A stretch of DNA of 64,000 bases, taken from contig KN832878.1 of assembly GCA_000827325.1 (NCBI GenBank), positions 806,001 to 870,000 on the forward strand, given 5' to 3'. The notes under the pieces are model-generated. The model made no database searches, had not been told where the DNA came from, and saw only the letters and a list, made by a program, of their open reading frames with translations. Below, piece by piece: positions 1-9,773 of the stretch (position 1 is its first letter; every line of letters starts with the position of its first letter). Both the position numbers and the translations under genes were made by a program. This DNA is from Oidiodendron maius Zn. Taxonomy: Eukaryota; Ascomycota; Leotiomycetes; Myxotrichaceae.

Positions 1-1755
1 TATTGTGGATCCTGTTCTTATATGTCTTGCCATGAGGAATGACCCAATGTCCCTAATGAGTAAAGGCCAATACGGGCTTCCTTCCTCCACAGCTTGAAGG
101 GCTCCAAGGGTGAGCTGAATAGCTTCTTCGAGATCGCCCACAGAGTCTGTTATCGAGTAGTTGTCCATCAGTTTACGAGCGAGATTATGGGCCATCATTA
201 CCCATGTTGGACTCCTCTCTGTTGTAAAGTCGATTCCTTTCCGTAAGAGCAGAATGGCCTCTTCGAGACTAGTTGTCAATCCAAGCCGTTCAAATTTATT
301 GCCAAGTTGAGTTGCAAGGTTATTCACTAACACAATCCAACCCGGGTGGTCTTGTGATACTGATGCGAGAGATGTTTGCAGTAGGTTGGTAGCTTCTTCG
401 AGATCAGCTATTAAGTCTGTCTTCAAGTATTTTCTCCAAAGTAGAGTCGCAAGGTCAGAAACGATCATACTCCACTCAGGAATGTTGGTAGATGTAACCC
501 CGAGAAGCTGTGATTGAATATGAATCTTATCATCGAGATCGGATACTGATTCTGCTTCCGTCCATTTGTCATAAAGCTGAAATTCATAAGTGATGTCTAT
601 TTCCCCTCTTGCTTTGACTATATTGGATTCATTCAGAGCTTCATGGACTCCCTCGGCCTCTTCAAAATCTACTTTCGACTGAGTTCTGGAGCTTTTGCGG
701 CAGAGATAAGTTAGAAGGCGTTCAGACCACAAGGAATGGTCTGGATGATCAGCCGAGAGAACTTTTGTAGCCTTCCGGGTAAGTTGGAGACCCATTTCAA
801 GATCCTCCATTAACTGTGTTTCTTCGTACTTATCACTCAGAAGACGTGTAATACTATTAGCAAGGTCCATCCAGTTCGAATCGTCTTCTGATATGGTGTT
901 GAGAGCTTCTCGTGCAACCTGGATAGCGTCTTCGAGGTCGCTCATTGATTGACTTTTCGAATAAAGTAACTCAAATAATACTAAGAGGGTCCTCATTGCT
1001 TCCATCCACCTTGGATTGTCGTCTTTGATCGTATTGAGATCGCTTCGCATAGCCTGAATAGCTTCTTTGATTTCGTTTGTTGATTCTGTTATTGTGGCTC
1101 TGAACGCAAGTTGGTATACGAGCGCTGTGGCGATAGTAATGCGATCCTGGTCATCTTTTGGCATGATTTCAAGGACTTCTCTTGTAGTTTGAATAGCCAT
1201 CTCGATGTCGTGAATAGACTCCGTCTCTTTGCATTTGGCTGCAAGCTGGTTAGCGAGGACTTTAGAGAATACAGTCCGGTCCTCAATAGCTTCCGGAACG
1301 ACTTCAAGGGCTTCTTGGATAGCTTCGATAGCACTTTCGATATCGATTAACAATAGCGTCTGTCTAGATTTTTCTGTGAGCTGAAACACGAGATAGTGGA
1401 TCAGCGTGATTCGATCGGGATCATCTTCTGATATAACTTTAAGAGCTTCTTGTGTGTATTTAGTGGCATCCTCGAGGTCGCTGATGGATTCTGTCTTCGA
1501 GCATTTCTCTTGGAGTTGCGCTGCAAGCCCCTTCATGTAATTGACTCGATTTGGATCTTTTGAAGGAAGTATTTTGAGCGCTGCTCGAAAAGCGTCAATG
1601 GACTCATCGAGGTAACTCATCGATTCCGTGAGGTAGAACTTCTCCCCTAGCTGATATGCGAGCTTCGCTGTGTGACTGATACGATCTTGGCAACCTTCTG
1701 GCAAAATCTCAAGAACCTGTCGGGTAGCTTGAATAGATCTCGTAAGGTCGTCCAT
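1..1755 (-). CDS. TPR-array protein, C-terminus beyond window edge
   Basis: An open frame of 585 codons runs from an ATG at 1755 to the left edge without a stop. It holds about 13 copies of a roughly 43-residue unit, each with a signature such as SDLEDAI, HDIEMAI or GDLEEAI followed by a second helix. This is the TPR type found in fungal proteins with CHAT, NB-ARC or NACHT partners. Such arrays act as protein-binding or sensing scaffolds. No effector domain lies within the window, so the enzymatic part, if any, is to the left. The frame stays open upstream of the ATG to about 1827 before a stop, so a spliced upstream exon is possible and the start is uncertain. Assignment to TPR is seen directly; membership of an NLR-like protein is inference. 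Confidence 0.8.
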   Translation of the reverse strand, partial: MDDLTRSIQATRQVLEILPEGCQDRISHTAKLAYQLGEKFYLTESMSYLDESIDAFRAALKILPSKDPNRVNYMKGLAAQLQEKCSKTESISDLEDATKYTQEALKVISEDDPDRITLIHYLVFQLTEKSRQTLLLIDIESAIEAIQEALEVVPEAIEDRTVFSKVLANQLAAKCKETESIHDIEMAIQTTREVLEIMPKDDQDRITIATALVYQLAFRATITESTNEIKEAIQAMRSDLNTIKDDNPRWMEAMRTLLVLFELLYSKSQSMSDLEDAIQVAREALNTISEDDSNWMDLANSITRLLSDKYEETQLMEDLEMGLQLTRKATKVLSADHPDHSLWSERLLTYLCRKSSRTQSKVDFEEAEGVHEALNESNIVKARGEIDITYEFQLYDKWTEAESVSDLDDKIHIQSQLLGVTSTNIPEWSMIVSDLATLLWRKYLKTDLIADLEEATNLLQTSLASVSQDHPGWIVLVNNLATQLGNKFERLGLTTSLEEAILLLRKGIDFTTERSPTWVMMAHNLARKLMDNYSITDSVGDLEEAIQLTLGALQAVEEGSPYWPLLIRDIGSFLMARHIRTGSTI

Positions 1756-1827
1756 GGCCTTCGCTTTTCGATGTTGTTGATTCTGGCCAAGCTGATCGTC
1801 TGATTCGCCTTCTGGATTAATTGATCA

Positions 1828-2894
1828 TTAACATTTTTGCGCGCGGTAAGGGCTGTTGGGATCTTCCTTGCCTCAGGGCTATATTCATGCTTTCCATAGA
1901 GGCTTGAACATGATTTTCCGGTGAGCCTTTCTCTAGAATGGCTGTTGACCAGTCATACCTAAGAGTGCATGCGACAGGCGAGATGTGTCTCCTCACGATT
2001 GGGCGCCGGGCCTCAATCTGTGGCCTCAAAGTTAATTTAATTCCCCCGCACGGCGGCACACAGCACGGCCCCTCTTTGAGTAATCGTGACCAAAGTTCAT
2101 TTTACGGTGTCAATAACCTTACCTGCCTGGACAAATCGGCGGTGTCGCAACAGCCGAGTTCTCGAAAAGTCAACTATCGAAAATTAACTCAAGCACATCG
2201 TTTTAATCATCACGACTCCTGTTACAAACAACTCGCTTAACAAACCGCCTTGGCCAATGCTACGATATATCTGCCTCTGAAAAGTGAGTTCGGTATGCAG
2301 CGCTTGGTTCGACAAGTCAACTCGACAGACTATCCAGGAAACAGTTGAAGAGGACGATAACCTTTCTTTGCCAAATATCCGAAAACGAATTAATCAACAT
2401 GACGTCGAACCTTTGTATAATACTGAGCAAAAAAGACGTGGTGTTGAAGGCCTTCGAAACATTCGATTGAAGCAAATATCTAAAAACACTTCGTCGCCAA
2501 ACATGAGCTTCGCTGACAACCCCCCGGTCATGCCGAACACGCAGCAGACGCAGTTCCGGCGGAAACATGCTAGAATGCAAGCGCAGTAAATGATGATGCC
2601 CAAGGCGATCAGCGGCAGGGCACATCAGATCTATCTTCCTCCTCCGCACGCCAACCACGGCCAGCTCTATTACTTCGACGATGTGGGCTTGCGCAACACG
2701 CCGCCTCTAGAGCCCAAGAAGGTCGGGCTGTGGCTATCGCTGAGCCCGCCTCCCGTCATCGGCTCGTCCGATTACACACCCAATTCCAGCCCCGACCCCA
2801 TAGATCATCTCAAACCCCGCCTCGAGATCCAAATCGCCCTCGCCCTCGCTCATCGCGAGCCAAGCCAGGCAGGAGCCGCTGGCCTCCGACGACG
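1828..2894. other. No supported gene
   Basis: Short frames occur on both strands here, but none shows a recognisable domain, a consistent splice model or a conserved motif. It may hold the promoter of the TPR gene and decayed downstream sequence of the HET relic. I see nothing firm. Confidence 0.4.
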
Positions 2895-3420
2895 ATGAGG
2901 AAGGGGACGACTCTCACCAAATTGGTTGCCCTCCCGAGAGAACATTTAACTAGCCCTGGCGCAAGAACTCTTGGAGTCTCCAGCCTCGAGTGAACTATCT
3001 GCTTGCTCGGAATGCCGATTCCCATGGGAACTGGGAGAACGGACTATTCATATCACAATCATTAATCGAGACGTCTAACAGGTATACCAGAAACCTGTAG
3101 AGATAATAGCATACTAAAGCTCTACATTACTTAACTTATCAAAACAGCAAGTGTTTACCCAGAAATATTTCAGGCCATGGCTGTCCACTTTTTCGGTGTA
3201 GAAGTGGGCCTTACTATATCCAGCCTTGCTCTAGCAGTGCCTTTCCAAATGTCTTCGCTGGTAACCTCGCTGCCCTCTAGCCCCCAAGTATGCGAGATTG
3301 TTACATGCGGAAGAATACTATCATCGCAAAACTCCTTCACGTAGGGTGTTACCTGCTTATCGAGATATGGGTTTAGTAGGCTTAAAAGACGATCATGCCG
3401 GCTTACTCTCTGGGATGAGG
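2895..3420 (-). pseudogene. Decayed HET-domain gene
   Basis: Reading the minus strand across more than one frame recovers the ordered landmarks of a fungal heterokaryon-incompatibility (HET) domain: ISHTWG, then a KGTARA segment, then LKYFWVNTCC, then a stretch matching the FTRGW-LQE block, then FSREGNQFGE. These are in the right order and spacing for the N-terminal 200 or so residues of the small HET subclass beginning near residue 30. The copy is broken by about four or five disruptions and cannot encode the domain. At least one looks like the G-to-A changes RIP leaves. No remainder of the C-terminal part is recognisable to the left. HET proteins trigger cell death on non-self recognition; this copy should be inert. 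Confidence 0.75.
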
Positions 3421-3759
3421 GAGAGAAGCGATAAAACTAAACCATACTGAAGAAATCTGTCTACTGGAAAGATGGATTAAGAGGAGGGAAGGAATGGATA
3501 TCCTTTGGCAGGGCGTAAGGGATGCTTGATAACAACTGTGTACTAAGCAGGAAGCTGGGTCTGAAACCTAGCTAACTGTAATGGTACCAGTGTCGACAAA
3601 AATTAGGCGTCAATTAAAATCATAGAGTATTTTGGACTGAAGCTAGTTTCGCATCTCACTGTACTAGGCTTGTGCATGTAAGAGAATTTTCACTGGGGGC
3701 CTCATTTCGAGACGGGCTCGGGATAAGCTTCATTGATATGCCTCAGCCGTTGCAGTGTC

Positions 3760-4617
3760 CTACGACATGGCCGCCATGGGCTGCTCTGCCCCCTGCGTGT
3801 CCGTGTCCCCCTTCTGCACGCTCTGTTCCGGATCCATGTTTGTCTTGATTTTGCGTATAATGCGCGCTGGATTGCCCGCAACCACATGAAATGGCGGTAC
3901 ATCCTGCATCCCGTATATCAGCTTTCCACCTATCAACTTCCGCTTTTTAGCAAAACACATACCTTGGTGACCACACTCCCGGCCCCCACCGTCGAGCCCC
4001 TGCCCACAGTAACCCCTGGGAGGATCGTGGCGTTCCCACCAATCCAGCAGTCCTCTCCGATGTGAATCTCCTTGCCTGTCTCTGGGCCTTTCATGCCATT
4101 ACGGAGTTCTGGGTCTAAGGGGTGCGTGCCGCTATACAGCGAGACGTGTGGACCAAAGAGCGTGCGTGCGCCGACAGTGATGGGGGACGTATCAATCCAT
4201 GTTGAGTACGCGTTAACGTACACGCCCTTGCCCAACTTGACCTGCGTACCGTAGTCCATATACACAGGGCCGTCGACCCACGGATCATCCTCGAACTGGG
4301 CCTCGTCGGCGGCAGCGTCAGGTAGCTCGGGTGGCAGAGGAGTAGTATCACCCACTATTCTGAAGGCCGGTTATAGTGAGTTTAGGGCGTTATGGTCTGA
4401 GGGGGATGCTGCTGCCGAGAGAGCAGCCCTTGAAGAGAACTCACTCTCTCCACAGGCGGACCAGCTCTCGCCGGGACGCCACGCCTGCAACGGCATTGAA
4501 GGCGCGCACTGCTGCCTTACACCTCGCACGCTCGGCAATGAGCTCCGGAGTGAAGCAATAATAAAGCTCGCCGCGAGCCATCTTCTGCTTGTTCTCGGAG
4601 AGCGGAGGGGCTGTCAT
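3760..4617 (-). CDS. Maltose/galactoside-type O-acetyltransferase
   Basis: Three exons, 4617-4445, 4359-3963 and 3903-3760, give 237 residues in one frame. Introns begin GTGAGT and GTATGT and end in CAG, with a CTGAT branch-like site in the second. The N-terminus carries the Mac domain (KMARGELYYCF..PELIAERARC), followed by left-handed beta-helix hexapeptide repeats (YGTQVKLGKGVYVNAYS, ISPITVGA-like turns) and the active-site histidine context SGTHPLDPE, then the closing VVAGNPARIIRKI. Family members move acetyl from acetyl-CoA to a sugar hydroxyl. Start chosen at the first ATG, which gives the full Mac domain. The tail after the NPAR block is about 30 polar residues. Physiological substrate unknown. 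Cytosolic, with no signal peptide. Confidence 0.9.
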
Positions 4618-5476
4618 GGCTGGAAGTCCGATGGGATACTGTCGAGCTCGAATTTAAGGCGATGGACAAGCTAGAAGATCCCTTTTTCAACTAAGTAACA
4701 CTGTATCGAGGCGACGCATGTACAAAACGAATTAAATGAGAAGGCGAAAAGGAGAAGAAGGAGCGGGCGAGGCCAGAGTGGGGTTCCAGCTCGGTGATAG
4801 TTGAAGGAATCTCCGACGGCGCAGTACCTCGGAAGTTTTTAGGAACTTACTTTTATAGAACTACTGGAATTAGAATTACTATTACATATATCGTATAGCT
4901 AAGTAGCTAAGTAGCTTCTATTTATTAGAGTATAGCCTATATTAAGGCTGCCATATAGTGTTATATAATATTTGGTGTAATTATTTAAATATAATATGCT
5001 TTAGTATTTATTTATTATCATGTAATTCGCACATATAGTTTGCCCAAAAAAAGTATTAAATTCAATAATGAAAGAAAAAGAGAGGAAAAACCAACTGCGG
5101 GCGAGTAATGAGGTGCAACTTTAAACATACGGCATTTTACTAAATCCGACCACACATTTCAGTTATTTACTGAATCCGACCACACATATTAACTAATTAC
5201 CAGATCCGACCATTTGCAACTTAAAATAGTTATGACTTAGCCATTTCTTAATGCTTTTAAATAAAATTAAAAATACAAGCTTTTTCTTATATATACCAGC
5301 CCGCGTCGAGTTAATTGACAGATTTCATTTAATCGGTAATTGTTACATTCAACTTACAAAATCTTGAACGCGCTGGTGTGCGCCAATCATGGCCCCAAAT
5401 TACCGGTTCGTGATACCCGTCCCAAGATGTTATCCGCAGTAGGCGCTACATCTCGATAATTTCTGATAATATGTAG
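4618..5476. other. AT-rich intergenic stretch
   Basis: Holds the acetyltransferase promoter and then, from about 4850 to 5060, very AT-rich sequence poor in C and G that resembles RIP-worn repeat. No gene is supported. An upstream first exon of the dead transporter may lie near 5390-5430, but I cannot place it. Confidence 0.4.
5137..5212. repeat. Three-copy 30-bp tandem repeat
   Basis: The motif TTAC followed by TRAATCCGACCACACA recurs with an exact 30-base period, the cores starting near 5141, 5171 and 5201. The third copy is cut short and varies. The purpose is unknown; it could be a fragment of a transposon end or a simple minisatellite. Confidence 0.7.
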
Positions 5477-7281
5477 GCAAAATCCCTTGGCGGGAATTCC
5501 GAAGTCCCAACTCTTGGAGGATGTCAGTAGGTTTGCAACTGACTTCAAACTCGCTGATCATGTCTCAACCCTCCAAAAAGGGGCTTTGGTAGCCCAGAGA
5601 CCCCATGGCTTTGTCTCCATTTTGGAACTAGATGAGAGAGACCGCGAGGTATTGCGACAAGAAATCAGCCATTGATGGAAGCAACCAAAGGCGTTATATT
5701 TTACCATTATAATGACGTCGATAGGTGCAGCAGTCCAGGGGTGGGATAAAACTGGTTCGAAACATCAATTAGCCAGCCTATCCTTCAAATTTACTGACAG
5801 ACTCTAGGCTCAAACGGTGCAAATCTGATATTCCCACAAGCCTTTGGCATTTTATCCACCGGACCAGTATGTAAGGCCGCCGGAAATTGCTACAAAAACT
5901 CCTGGATAACAGGATTCGTCAATGCTTGTCCATACATCGCAATTGCAACCATGTAAGTAGAAGCTCTGTTCATTGTTTGTAAATTTCCACACTCATATGA
6001 TTCCAATAGTTCAAGTTGGGCATCGGATCCCGTTAATAATCTCCTCGGTCGCCGCGGCGCACTGTTTGTCGCAGGAATCATCAGTCTTCTTGCGCCCATC
6101 GGTTCGGCTCTAACTCAGACTTGGGGCTAGTTAGGCGCATGTAGATTAATTCTCGGCATTGGAATGGGTCTGAAAGAGGTTGCGGCCCCAGTATTCTCCG
6201 CTGAAAACTCACCTGCAAGTATTCGTGGCGGACTTGTCATGTCGTGGCAGATGTGGTCGTCATTTGGATCTCTGCTTGGAACGGTCGCCAACCTAGCTGT
6301 TGTCCACTCTGGGCCTATTACATGGCGCCTGCAGTTAGGTCAGCATTCCTCCCTGCAATACCACTTGTTGTTGGCATCTATTTTTGCCCGGAATCGCCTC
6401 GATGGTTGATGAAGAAAGAAAATTACGTCGAGGCGTATAAATCGCTGCTCAGGCTTCGAAACACCCCTCTTCAAGCAGCACGATATTTATACTACGCTCA
6501 TGTGCAGCTTGTGGAAGAAGAAAGCCTAAAAAAATCTAGCCGGAAATATGGAATGGCTGGTCGGTTCGTCGAGTTATTTACCGTCCCCCGCATTCGAAGA
6601 GCTACTGTGGCCTCGGGCGTAGTGATGTTGGCGCAGCAAATGTGTGGAAGTCAGTAAACCGAGCTGACTTTCTCTGTACGATTGAGACTAATTAGCAATC
6701 CCCAAACTAGTCAACATTATGTCCTTTTATTCTTCCAACATATTCACGGCTGCGGGAGCAACTCCAATTATTGCCCTCGTTGCGTCATTTGGTTACTCTT
6801 TAGTCACATTTGTGTTCTCATGGCCTGCCGTCTGGACAATCGATAAATTCGGCCGCCGGACTTTGCTCCTTTTCCCTCTCTCCCACCGTGAGATTGGCAT
6901 GGCATGGGCTGTCGCTGTAAATAACGTGTTTGCGACGCAGGTGTCATTGACATTTACGACCATGGTGAACGTATTCACCCCCCCGGCGCTTTTGGCTTTT
7001 ATGCGGGGTTGAATTTCATTGCCCTAATCCTCATCTTTCTTTTCCTCCCAGAGACCAAACAACGCACTCTCGAGGAACTAGATCATGTTTTTGGAGTGCC
7101 AACTCGTCGTCACATAAGCTATCAGGTCAGAACAGTCTTACCTTGGTGGCTTCGAAGATGGGTTCTTTTCAGGGAGGGTGAGATTTACCCCGACTTGCAC
7201 GAAGTTGCCGATATATCGACTTCACCAGACGTTCTCTCTAGCAGTGATAAGGAAGGGGCTATTGTTGAAGTTAAAGTATGA
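5477..7281 (+). pseudogene. Dead MFS sugar transporter
   Basis: The remains align in order with a fungal hexose-type transporter: NPLAGIPKSQLLEDV near the N-terminus, [98 protein letters not shown] and PETKQRTLEELDHVFGVPTR. Introns can still be traced (about 5755-5811, 5953-6009 and 6651-6710). It is broken by in-frame TGA at 5673 and TAG at 6128, both explicable as C-to-T changes, a one-base loss near 6338, another in a C-run near 6992, and loss of about 55 codons at 6873, where LLLF joins directly to PLSHRE. A functional product is very unlikely. The family imports sugars at the plasma membrane with 12 helices. Confidence 0.85.
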
Positions 7282-7500
7282 GGTTATAAACTGTTCTCTT
7301 ATTATTCAGATATCGAATCAAAATCAAGGCAGGGATTCTTCCAGTCATATGTTTGCTGTAATTATTGAGTCGAAATTTCTGTCCGCTGCTTGCTCCCAAT
7401 ACAGGTCAATAATGAACTCTGATCAGTAACAGGAATCAATATTACCGTGGTTATTATGGTAGGCTGTTATTTACATGAATGCTGAATACAAGGTAATCTA

Positions 7501-8982
7501 CTATCCATATCGAGCATCCGTCACCTCCTCATCAAACCAAGTTGGCTCTTGTCCATAATTAATGATCGTGCTCTTTACCCTTGTGTAGCTTTCGAAAGCT
7601 TCTAAGCCATTCTCTTTGCCTAATCCACTCTCTTCGAATCCACCCCATGGCGACGATGGATCGTTCAAATGGTGTCCGTTAATCCAAACAATTCCAGCGT
7701 TAATATTTTGCGCAACACGATGGGCCTGGTTGAAGTCGTTGGTCCACACAGAAGCACCTAGTGCGAAAGAGGTAGCATTTGCAACTGAGATAATTTCCTC
7801 CTCTGATTCGCATCGAATGAGGGCAATTACAGGACCGAAAACTTCATTGCATGCAAGATTGCTAGTAGCCTTGGTCTCGATCAAAGTGGGCTCAAAAAAG
7901 AACCCTTTTCCATCTACATTTGTCGGCTTTCCGCCACATAAAATTCTTCCGCCCTCTGCAATGGCCTCGGAGACAAACGTGGCGCATCTCTTTACACTAT
8001 CTTGGGAAATAACGGCTCCGACTTGAGTGCGATCGTCGGTCGGAGGACCGATTCTTAGCTTGATCGTTCTCGATCCCAGTAAAGTAACAAACTCATCATA
8101 AATATCTGTATGTATCAATAATCGGCTGCCAGTTACGCAAGTTTGACCACTTGCAATAAAGCTCGCAAATAGGGCAGCCCGAACACCCTTCTCGATCGAC
8201 ATGCTCGGAAAGATGCACACCGGCGCTTTGCCACCCAGTTCCGCAGTGATCGGAATCAAATTTGCGCTGGCCGTCGGCGCTATTGCTTTGTAGGTGCCCA
8301 AACCACCTGTAAGATCTATCTTCGCAATCAGTGGAGACTCGCAAAGATATTTGCCAGTTTCCCGCCCGTAACCAGACACGATCTGTAATGTCCCATCAGG
8401 CAAGCCCGCCTCTTGGAATAGTTTACCCATCTCAAGCACAGAGAGTGGCGCAGACTCGGATGGCTTCACAATCACAGAGTTTCCTGCCGCTAGTGCTGCA
8501 GCAATCTTCTTCGTCGCTATCAAGAGCGGATGATTCCAAGGCGTTATCTGCACCACCACGCCTAGCGGTAAACGTGTGAGTGTGTTGACGACTGGCCCTT
8601 TGAATGGGGTCACTCGGCCCTCGTGTGTGCGCGCAAGAGAAGCAAAGTATTCCAGCCATTCAGGGATACGAGGGAGCTGCGCTCTCATCTCTCGTATTGG
8701 CCGACCGGTCTGTTCTGTCTCGAGAGCGACAAACTCGGGCAGACGCGAACGAAGCAGGTTCGCCGCCCTTGATAGAACTGCGAACCGTGCTGATGCATCG
8801 GCCCGGCTCCAGACCCCTGTCGAGAAGTTCTGCAGCGAGGATGATATAATGGAGTTAACTGTCTCCAAGGGCGTCGAGTCTATTGTTGCGATTGACGCCT
8901 CTGTTGCCGGATTGATAACGAGAATCTGCTCCTTAGTTGGAGTTTGATAGGCGCCATCAACCCAATTGGACTGATGACGCAT
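7501..8982 (-). CDS. Aldehyde dehydrogenase
   Basis: A single-exon frame of 493 residues, the usual length for the NAD(P)-dependent ALDH superfamily. Visible hallmarks are PWNHP (oxyanion Asn about residue 150), KPSESAPLS for cofactor binding, ELGGK with the general base Glu about 248, GQTC with the catalytic Cys about 282, and NEVFGPV near the C-terminus. It oxidises an aldehyde to the acid; overall it resembles betaine-aldehyde or general aliphatic/aromatic ALDHs, but the substrate cannot be read from the sequence. Start is the ATG giving MRHQSNWVDG; a TTG two codons upstream is not needed. It is divergent from the Zn2Cys6 gene at 9774, with a shared upstream region of 791 bases, so joint control is plausible. 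Confidence 0.95.
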   Translation of the reverse strand: MRHQSNWVDGAYQTPTKEQILVINPATEASIATIDSTPLETVNSIISSSLQNFSTGVWSRADASARFAVLSRAANLLRSRLPEFVALETEQTGRPIREMRAQLPRIPEWLEYFASLARTHEGRVTPFKGPVVNTLTRLPLGVVVQITPWNHPLLIATKKIAAALAAGNSVIVKPSESAPLSVLEMGKLFQEAGLPDGTLQIVSGYGRETGKYLCESPLIAKIDLTGGLGTYKAIAPTASANLIPITAELGGKAPVCIFPSMSIEKGVRAALFASFIASGQTCVTGSRLLIHTDIYDEFVTLLGSRTIKLRIGPPTDDRTQVGAVISQDSVKRCATFVSEAIAEGGRILCGGKPTNVDGKGFFFEPTLIETKATSNLACNEVFGPVIALIRCESEEEIISVANATSFALGASVWTNDFNQAHRVAQNINAGIVWINGHHLNDPSSPWGGFEESGLGKENGLEAFESYTRVKSTIINYGQEPTWFDEEVTDARYG

Positions 8983-9773
8983 GGTCAATTGACTGACGTC
9001 CAGTAACTTCTAGAATGTGGTGACAAGCTGTTTGGCTGTCCCTCTCCGGTTAGAAGTCCCTCACTTCTTACTGTCGAAGATGGAGTAAGAGACAGGTCCA
9101 GGAAGCTGCAGGTGCACTCGGCTAATATTCGGCTAATATTCGGCTCCTGTGGTTAACCGAGCAAGAACTGCCTTCCGTTGTGCTTACCCTGAGTGTGGAC
9201 TCCCCACTCCCCAGGTATCAGTTGAGCCACCGTAGACTAAAGTTCAACCACCATAGACGCACTTAGCTCCTAAAGCGGAAAGGTGGACAGGATTTAGCTA
9301 CTAGCAGACGGGATTTAGCTGGTCCCTTCTTATATCTAGGTTTGACTGTAATTACCTCGTGGCATTTAAGATACAGGGCGCTGGAAACAAACAGATAAGA
9401 TAAGCAAAGGAGAGTACAAGTCAGATACCTCGTACTCAGGCAGCACGGTCGAGCAAGAAGCTGCGATTCGTATTCTACAGGCTGAGGTTCCGTAGTCTAG
9501 GAAATTGGCTTAGAGCTCGGAAGATAAATAGCCCCCGAGGCCCGAGATATGAAGCCTTTGCTCCACTATTTCCCCTCCACTATGCCCCCTTTAGCCAGAG
9601 TGGCACCTGGCCCTGAGCTACGCTTCTAAAAGCACTGCGCGGTCTTCGTGATCTCGAGCTCTTTTCAATGACCTTTCGATACATTGTATTCGGCATCGCA
9701 ATACGCTATCTCCTTACTATGAGCTAGAAAGATTGCACCCCGATTCAGCTATATCTACTTCCGCGCGCAAACA
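8983..9773. promoter_or_regulatory. Shared divergent promoter region
   Basis: This 791-base stretch separates the divergently read aldehyde dehydrogenase and Zn2Cys6 regulator. No frame in it is supported. It must hold both 5' leaders and both promoters unless one gene has an unseen upstream exon. The triple CGG array near 9119 lies close to the dehydrogenase start. Confidence 0.6.
9119..9143 (+). promoter_or_regulatory. Triple CGG array at 11-bp spacing
   Basis: The 11-base unit CGGCTAATATT stands twice in tandem and is followed by a third CGGCT, so CGG triplets begin at 9119, 9130 and 9141. Zn2Cys6 regulators bind CGG triplets, and 11 bases is about one helical turn, placing the triplets on one face. 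It lies 137 bases upstream of the dehydrogenase start. That it is the target of the neighbouring regulator is inference. Confidence 0.4.

Noticed and set aside
2284-2898. Two consecutive plus-strand frames of about 100 codons each
   Set aside because: No recognised domain, no clear ATG context, and part overlaps the tail of the HET relic on the other strand.
9220-9560. Suspected LTR or transposon end in the shared promoter
   Set aside because: Some wording is reminiscent of fungal LTR ends, but I found no paired repeat or duplication to support it.
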